Shown piece after piece: positions 57,901 to 64,000 of a stretch of DNA of 64,000 nucleotides. The notes below the pieces were generated by a model. It was given only the letters and a program-made list of their open reading frames with translations, did no database searches and had not been told where the DNA came from. Both the position numbers and the translations under genes were made by a program. Where the stretch lies: the NCBI GenBank assembly GCA_015345905.1, contig JADDTR010000002.1, positions 434,001-498,000 of the forward strand, written 5' to 3'. The first letter of the stretch is position 1, and the number at the start of each line of letters is the position of its first letter. This stretch comes from Aotearoamyces nothofagi. Lineage: Eukaryota; Ascomycota; Leotiomycetes; Leotiales; Tympanidaceae.

Positions 57901-59104
57901 GGCGCCGTTTGGGACATTGCAGTCCCTGGGGAGTGGTACGGTAGGTATATGACGGTAGTAATCTTTTCCTTCGTGACTTTCTGGATCGAGCAGATTCTTT
58001 ACAGTCGACAAGTTTTCATAGGTCTGCACTGAAAAGCTAGAGTATCTACCATATTCGTGGCTCCAGTCGAAATTTGAGTCGATAGCTTTGTTGGTTTTTT
58101 TCCGTCCTGTTTGAAATATTTGGACAAGTGTAGACAGACCACAAGAAAAGGGTATATTTACGGTATTTCCTTCCTCCAGTGTCATAGATTCCATAGCAGT
58201 GGGAGTCGAGGAGACTCTAGACAGAGGCAAGTGCCGCAGTACAGAGTGTACAGAACGCGGGGACCCATTGAGATCATCTGAAAGGATGGTACGTTGTTCT
58301 ACAAACTTACCACCACTACCTAATCTCTCATTCCAAGCCGTCTCGTGTAGCTTGGTAGGACTTGGAGATATTCTATGCACTGCAGCTCCTCCTCGGCCGG
58401 TGACGTAAAAGGAGTATTCGATTTGCCAAGCCGGATAACTTCTCAAACAGAAGTGAGACCGAGAAGCAGTAGTTCCAGCACTGCTCGATTGCGAATTCGA
58501 TTCAGAAGACTTCATAACCTGCCGGTCCGATGCTACATCATGCAATTGTTGCAGACGTTCTGTAGCAATGACTGGGGCTACAATAACGTTACCCAAGCGG
58601 GGAACATGGGCATTGCCAAGGTCATTCTGCAAGGACGGTTAGGCCATAGTAAGAAAGTTCAAAGTCTGCTGCTTACGTTCCGAACCACATGGTGATGCTT
58701 CCAGCGCCGAAAAGCTGCCCCTTCCTCCCAGGTATAATCGCTGTGTGCCTCAATAAATTCGTATAAAACACCTAGAGAAAGGTCCAGATTTTCATCTCCC
58801 AGGAACTCTCGCAGCTTTTCGATGACGAAGTGGATACCATCCGAATAGTTATAGTTTCTGGGGATATCGCTACATTGCCTAACAAGCACGTCCCTGCACT
58901 CTACGCTGAATGTCAGTGCATTGAAAATGCTGTCATGGAAGCGGTATACTCACTTTGTTCCGAATATCCATCTCTATGAGCACCTCGGTGCTCAGGTGCG
59001 TTGATAGATAGAGAGGACTGCCAACTATTTACAGACGGCAGCCTAGTATCTGGGTTATGACCTACCTGCTTGGCACAAGCAGAATGGGTCTCAACCGGCA
59101 TCAT
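54964..59104 (-). CDS. Large fungal protein of unknown function (1243 residues)
   Basis: Six exons (59104-58954, 58900-58677, 58626-57333, 57127-56482, 56430-55794, 55743-54964) give 1243 residues in one continuous frame. An N-terminal folded domain of about 110 residues (IHFVIEKLREFLGDENLDLSLGV, HSDYTWEEGAAFRRWKHHH) precedes about 850 residues of Ser/Pro/Arg-rich, probably disordered chain. Within this, LGNF(I/V)P occurs twice and RSRSPIK-type sites resemble kinase targets. A second folded domain of about 200 residues (FAISLAPNQQSVLFVDLELMI, FRFYGNNAKNPLHVNAVLYNWKEVA, LGANTVVFLALQECH) and a Ser/Gly tail end it. Intron 3 (205 nt) has a perfect donor (GTATGT); without it the gene would split in two. 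I recognise no family; a signalling scaffold is only a guess. Confidence 0.75.
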
Positions 59105-61243
59105 CGTTCATCAGCTTATCATCTCATAACGCGTGTCTGAAGTCGTTGAAGCTGTCGACAGCGTAGCCAATGGTTCTAGAATAGGAAGGGTGTATCTTAT
59201 ATGAGTGTTGGAGTGAGAGCTGAAAGAAACAAAATGGAGCCTGCACAGTGTTGCAAGCAAATCTGATAGATCTAGTCGTGAGAGCTCGTTGGTGGTTCGC
59301 TTTGGAGCGTCTCTGATTGCCGATCTACACCTAGGCAGTGGCCATAGTAAATGGCAGCGCAGAAGCAGAAGCAGGCACTGTGCTTTGTTGCAGATGTGCA
59401 GTCGTTTCAGCAATGAGATGTATGGAATGGGAAAATTGATGAGGTTGTGCAGGGGAAATGAGACTGCGAAAGATATGATCCCACCGAGGAGAAGTTAGCG
59501 GCCCGACCACGGCCACGCTCTTCTGATGGGACGTTGCTTGGTAGGACAGATCAAGATCACTACTACCTTATTGGCATATACTATTAATTCATACAGGAGT
59601 CGCCTATTTTCATCTTGCTAAGACTTCTACGCGTCAACTAAATGCAATTTTCAGTGCACTTTTATCGAACAAGGAGCTTCGCAGCTCTAGGCAGTTCGAG
59701 CGTTCTTCGAACTCTAGACACGCGCCGAAACAGCATAACTCTCATTGGATAGGACTACAGACTTCTTTAGCCTCCATCATTCAGGAGGGCTTCTTGCTGC
59801 GGTGATCTGGCTAAGCCATTAAAAACTCAAGACACATCAAGTTAATTCGTGACGACCAAAGCGCCCCTTTTCATGAAAGTTCGCAGACAACAATTAAGTA
59901 TCAATCCACAAATTGTGGACGTCCGGAAAGATTGATATGCAATTCAGAATGACAATGAGAACTATGACACGGTGCAGCCACTGGCCCTCCATGCCAATAA
60001 CTCTACCAAAGCCGACATAAATAAGGCTACAATCAAGTCTCAATCGAGGTCTTCAGATCGGCTGCCTTCCCAGCAATGCATGGCCATGCCTGGAATTGCC
60101 TAGAGCGTCTGAGACCCTTGCAGCCCCCAATCATGGCCTTCACTGCCATATCAAAAACGTTTAGCATATTTAATTAAGCACGCCAGACGGCCAGACCCGT
60201 TTGAAAGTGGAGAGAGAACTGCAAGATGGCTCTGCTGGAATGGTTTGCGGAAGGCCATCCGGCAAAGAAAAGAATGGTGGCAGAAAGACCTAATCTTGGA
60301 TACCTGAGTTTCTGGGTATGTGTTGCAGAGGCCCAGGCAGCAACAGGCTCTGGGCATGTTGAAGGCAGATTCTCACTGGACCCAAGCAGGCTATAGCTGT
60401 CGCCGGCTCGGAAGAACTCGAGGTTGAGTCTTCAATCAACCCAGCCCTGCGTGCTCATACCTGCGCAACTATGCGAACTATGCTGCAGCATTTATCAGTT
60501 TTCTCGGCCAGCTAGATGCCGAAGTCGACAATGTGGCAAGGTTATCTTGTATGCCGTGTCGTCTCTTGAGGATGAAGAAACGTTGGACGGAGGTTATAAT
60601 AATACGGCGGACGAAAAGCACGACGCTACGGTAGCTACCTGAGCACTTCTCAGCAGCTCGCCGGCAGCTCGCAGCGCAACCAACTACCAACTCGAAACTG
60701 CGTGACGTCCATTGGTGCCTGAAAACACGCGACGAGGGCCTGCTGCTGCCTTATTGGTGCCCACTGTGCCTACCCCGCTCTCCGCTACCTATCGGCAGCG
60801 CGTTCTCTACCGAATTGTCTACCGCTTTATCGTCGCTGTTGCTAGATCCTCGATCCCCCCGCATGGCTTCAGCATTCATGTGCCGCGCATAATCTCCGTG
60901 TCTTTGCAATGGAAGCTAGCTATTCGATCTCTGATCCCCGCCCTCTCGTTGTAGAGCGAAAGCCTTGCAGTGCTTCCAATTTCCCCCAGTCCGCGGCGAG
61001 GCATGGGCGGGGACAGTGCTGGTGTTCTGCTTCCGGGGCCGCACATAAATGCCGGCCCATAATCCTCTTCACTCAGGCAGCCCAATCTATAAATGTTGTC
61101 TATTATGGCCTTTTCCTTCTCTCCCTCTCTAATTTCGCTGTTGTCTTTTATTTCGTCGTCAGACTTTGTATCTTGTCCAGCCTACCTCGTATCTCTAGGA
61201 TCGTTGGTTTTCCAAGCGCCACCGAGAACGCCTACGTTTGAGG
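59105..61243. other. Long divergent intergenic region
   Basis: 2.1 kb between the large unknown gene and the FAD monooxygenase. Short open frames on both strands look like chance. Pyrimidine-rich, TATA-poor sequence just before 61244 fits a promoter and leader. No repeat or RNA gene recognised. Confidence 0.5.
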
Positions 61244-63313
<2,070 letters not shown>

Positions 63314-64000
63314 AACATGATGGCATACTTTATCTCTTTTTTATTATCATTTAGAATATTAAGCGTATATGTATATAGATGATGTACCCATCGGTCGATT
63401 GCTGTATTTCAGTACAGCGGGGAGGTTTCTTACAAGCTCCAATTCGATGAAAGTATTGAGTGAAGGCTGAAAGCGGCCATGACCTATCACAATTAGTATT
63501 TCACATTCTATGTAAGTATTGTGGATTTCACTTTATAGGTATTTGTAGGACAGGCAGGGCCGCGGGGGGTTTGTCTTATAAAGAAGCAAAAAAGAGATTT
63601 AAACCTTGATTAACATCTCCATTTTTAAGGGTGGTATGATACCAAATCAGTATATTACGTGCTTCAAGCTAGTACCAGTAAATTCTTTATACTTGAGGAA
63701 GACTATCAATTTCATCAAATTTGTAGGCTAATTTTCAGCCGTTGGATACTTACACCAGCTTCAGGTACCATGAACACCGTGTGACGAGCACTTTTTACAT
63801 ACAGAAGCTTCGCAATTCGCGTGCGGCAAAATTCGAAATAATTTGGTGTGCTGGGTATGCCGGAATGAAACAAAACAAAAGCTTTTACCTATCCAGTAAT
63901 GCTTGATATTGCTTCCATTTTACGTGTAGACGTACATTTATTTACAGGTACACAGGAAATCTTGTGGCTCTTTGTCAGGGATCACCTATCCCCGTTCCTT
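63314..64000. other. Downstream spacer to the window end
   Basis: 687 bp after the monooxygenase stop, AT-rich. No gene or repeat seen; a gene beyond the window could begin or end here. Confidence 0.5.

Overview
The window is nuclear DNA of a filamentous ascomycete (Pezizomycotina, perhaps Leotiomycetes; the class is inference). Genes are dense, with short spliceosomal introns (mostly 45-80 nt, GT..AG, CTAAC/CTAAT-like branch points). Fungal-only families are present (PTH11-like receptor, phenol-hydroxylase-type FAD monooxygenase). One AT-rich block at about 46.4-50.1 kb has the C-to-T decay expected of repeat-induced point mutation (RIP).

Layout: I recognise 26 protein genes and one tRNA. 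0.2-5 kb: tail-anchored coiled-coil protein, Cgr1 (rRNA processing), ARG-13-type mitochondrial ornithine carrier, TspO-like protein. 6.8-11.4 kb: Ars2/Serrate and an unknown membrane protein. 11.7-15.7 kb: proteasome ATPase Rpt1 and chaperonin subunit Cct4, head to head. 16.5-19.5 kb: a cytochrome P450 and an unknown charged protein. 19.9-28.9 kb: Sen54, an intron-containing tRNA-Leu(UAG), Zpr1, a doubtful small membrane protein, an RNase P/MRP subunit (Rpr2/Snm1 family), lariat debranching enzyme Dbr1 and elongin C. 29.5-34.3 kb: PTH11-like receptor and mitochondrial 3-oxoacyl-ACP reductase Oar1. 34.4-45.7 kb: SUMO E1 subunit Uba2, queuosine-salvage protein Qng1, a TilS-like PP-loop protein, the mitochondrial S-adenosylmethionine carrier and a WDR48/Bun107 homologue. 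46-50.1 kb: decayed repeat block. 50.8-63.3 kb: DDHD phospholipase, a 1243-residue protein of unknown function and an FAD monooxygenase.

Most genes are housekeeping: RNA maturation (Cgr1, Ars2, Sen54, RNase P/MRP subunit, Dbr1, TilS-like, Qng1), protein quality and ubiquitin/SUMO pathways (Rpt1, Cct4, elongin C, Uba2, WDR48), and mitochondrial metabolism (ARG-13, TspO-like, Oar1, SAM carrier). I see no secondary-metabolite cluster, CRISPR array or rRNA. Exon boundaries were read by eye from splice consensus, reading-frame continuity and remembered family sequences, so multi-exon models are predictions. The most useful observations are a 5-nt last coding exon in elongin C, two GC-AG introns, a possible missed C-terminal tail on the TilS-like protein, a foldback cluster inside the RIP block, and the large unknown protein.
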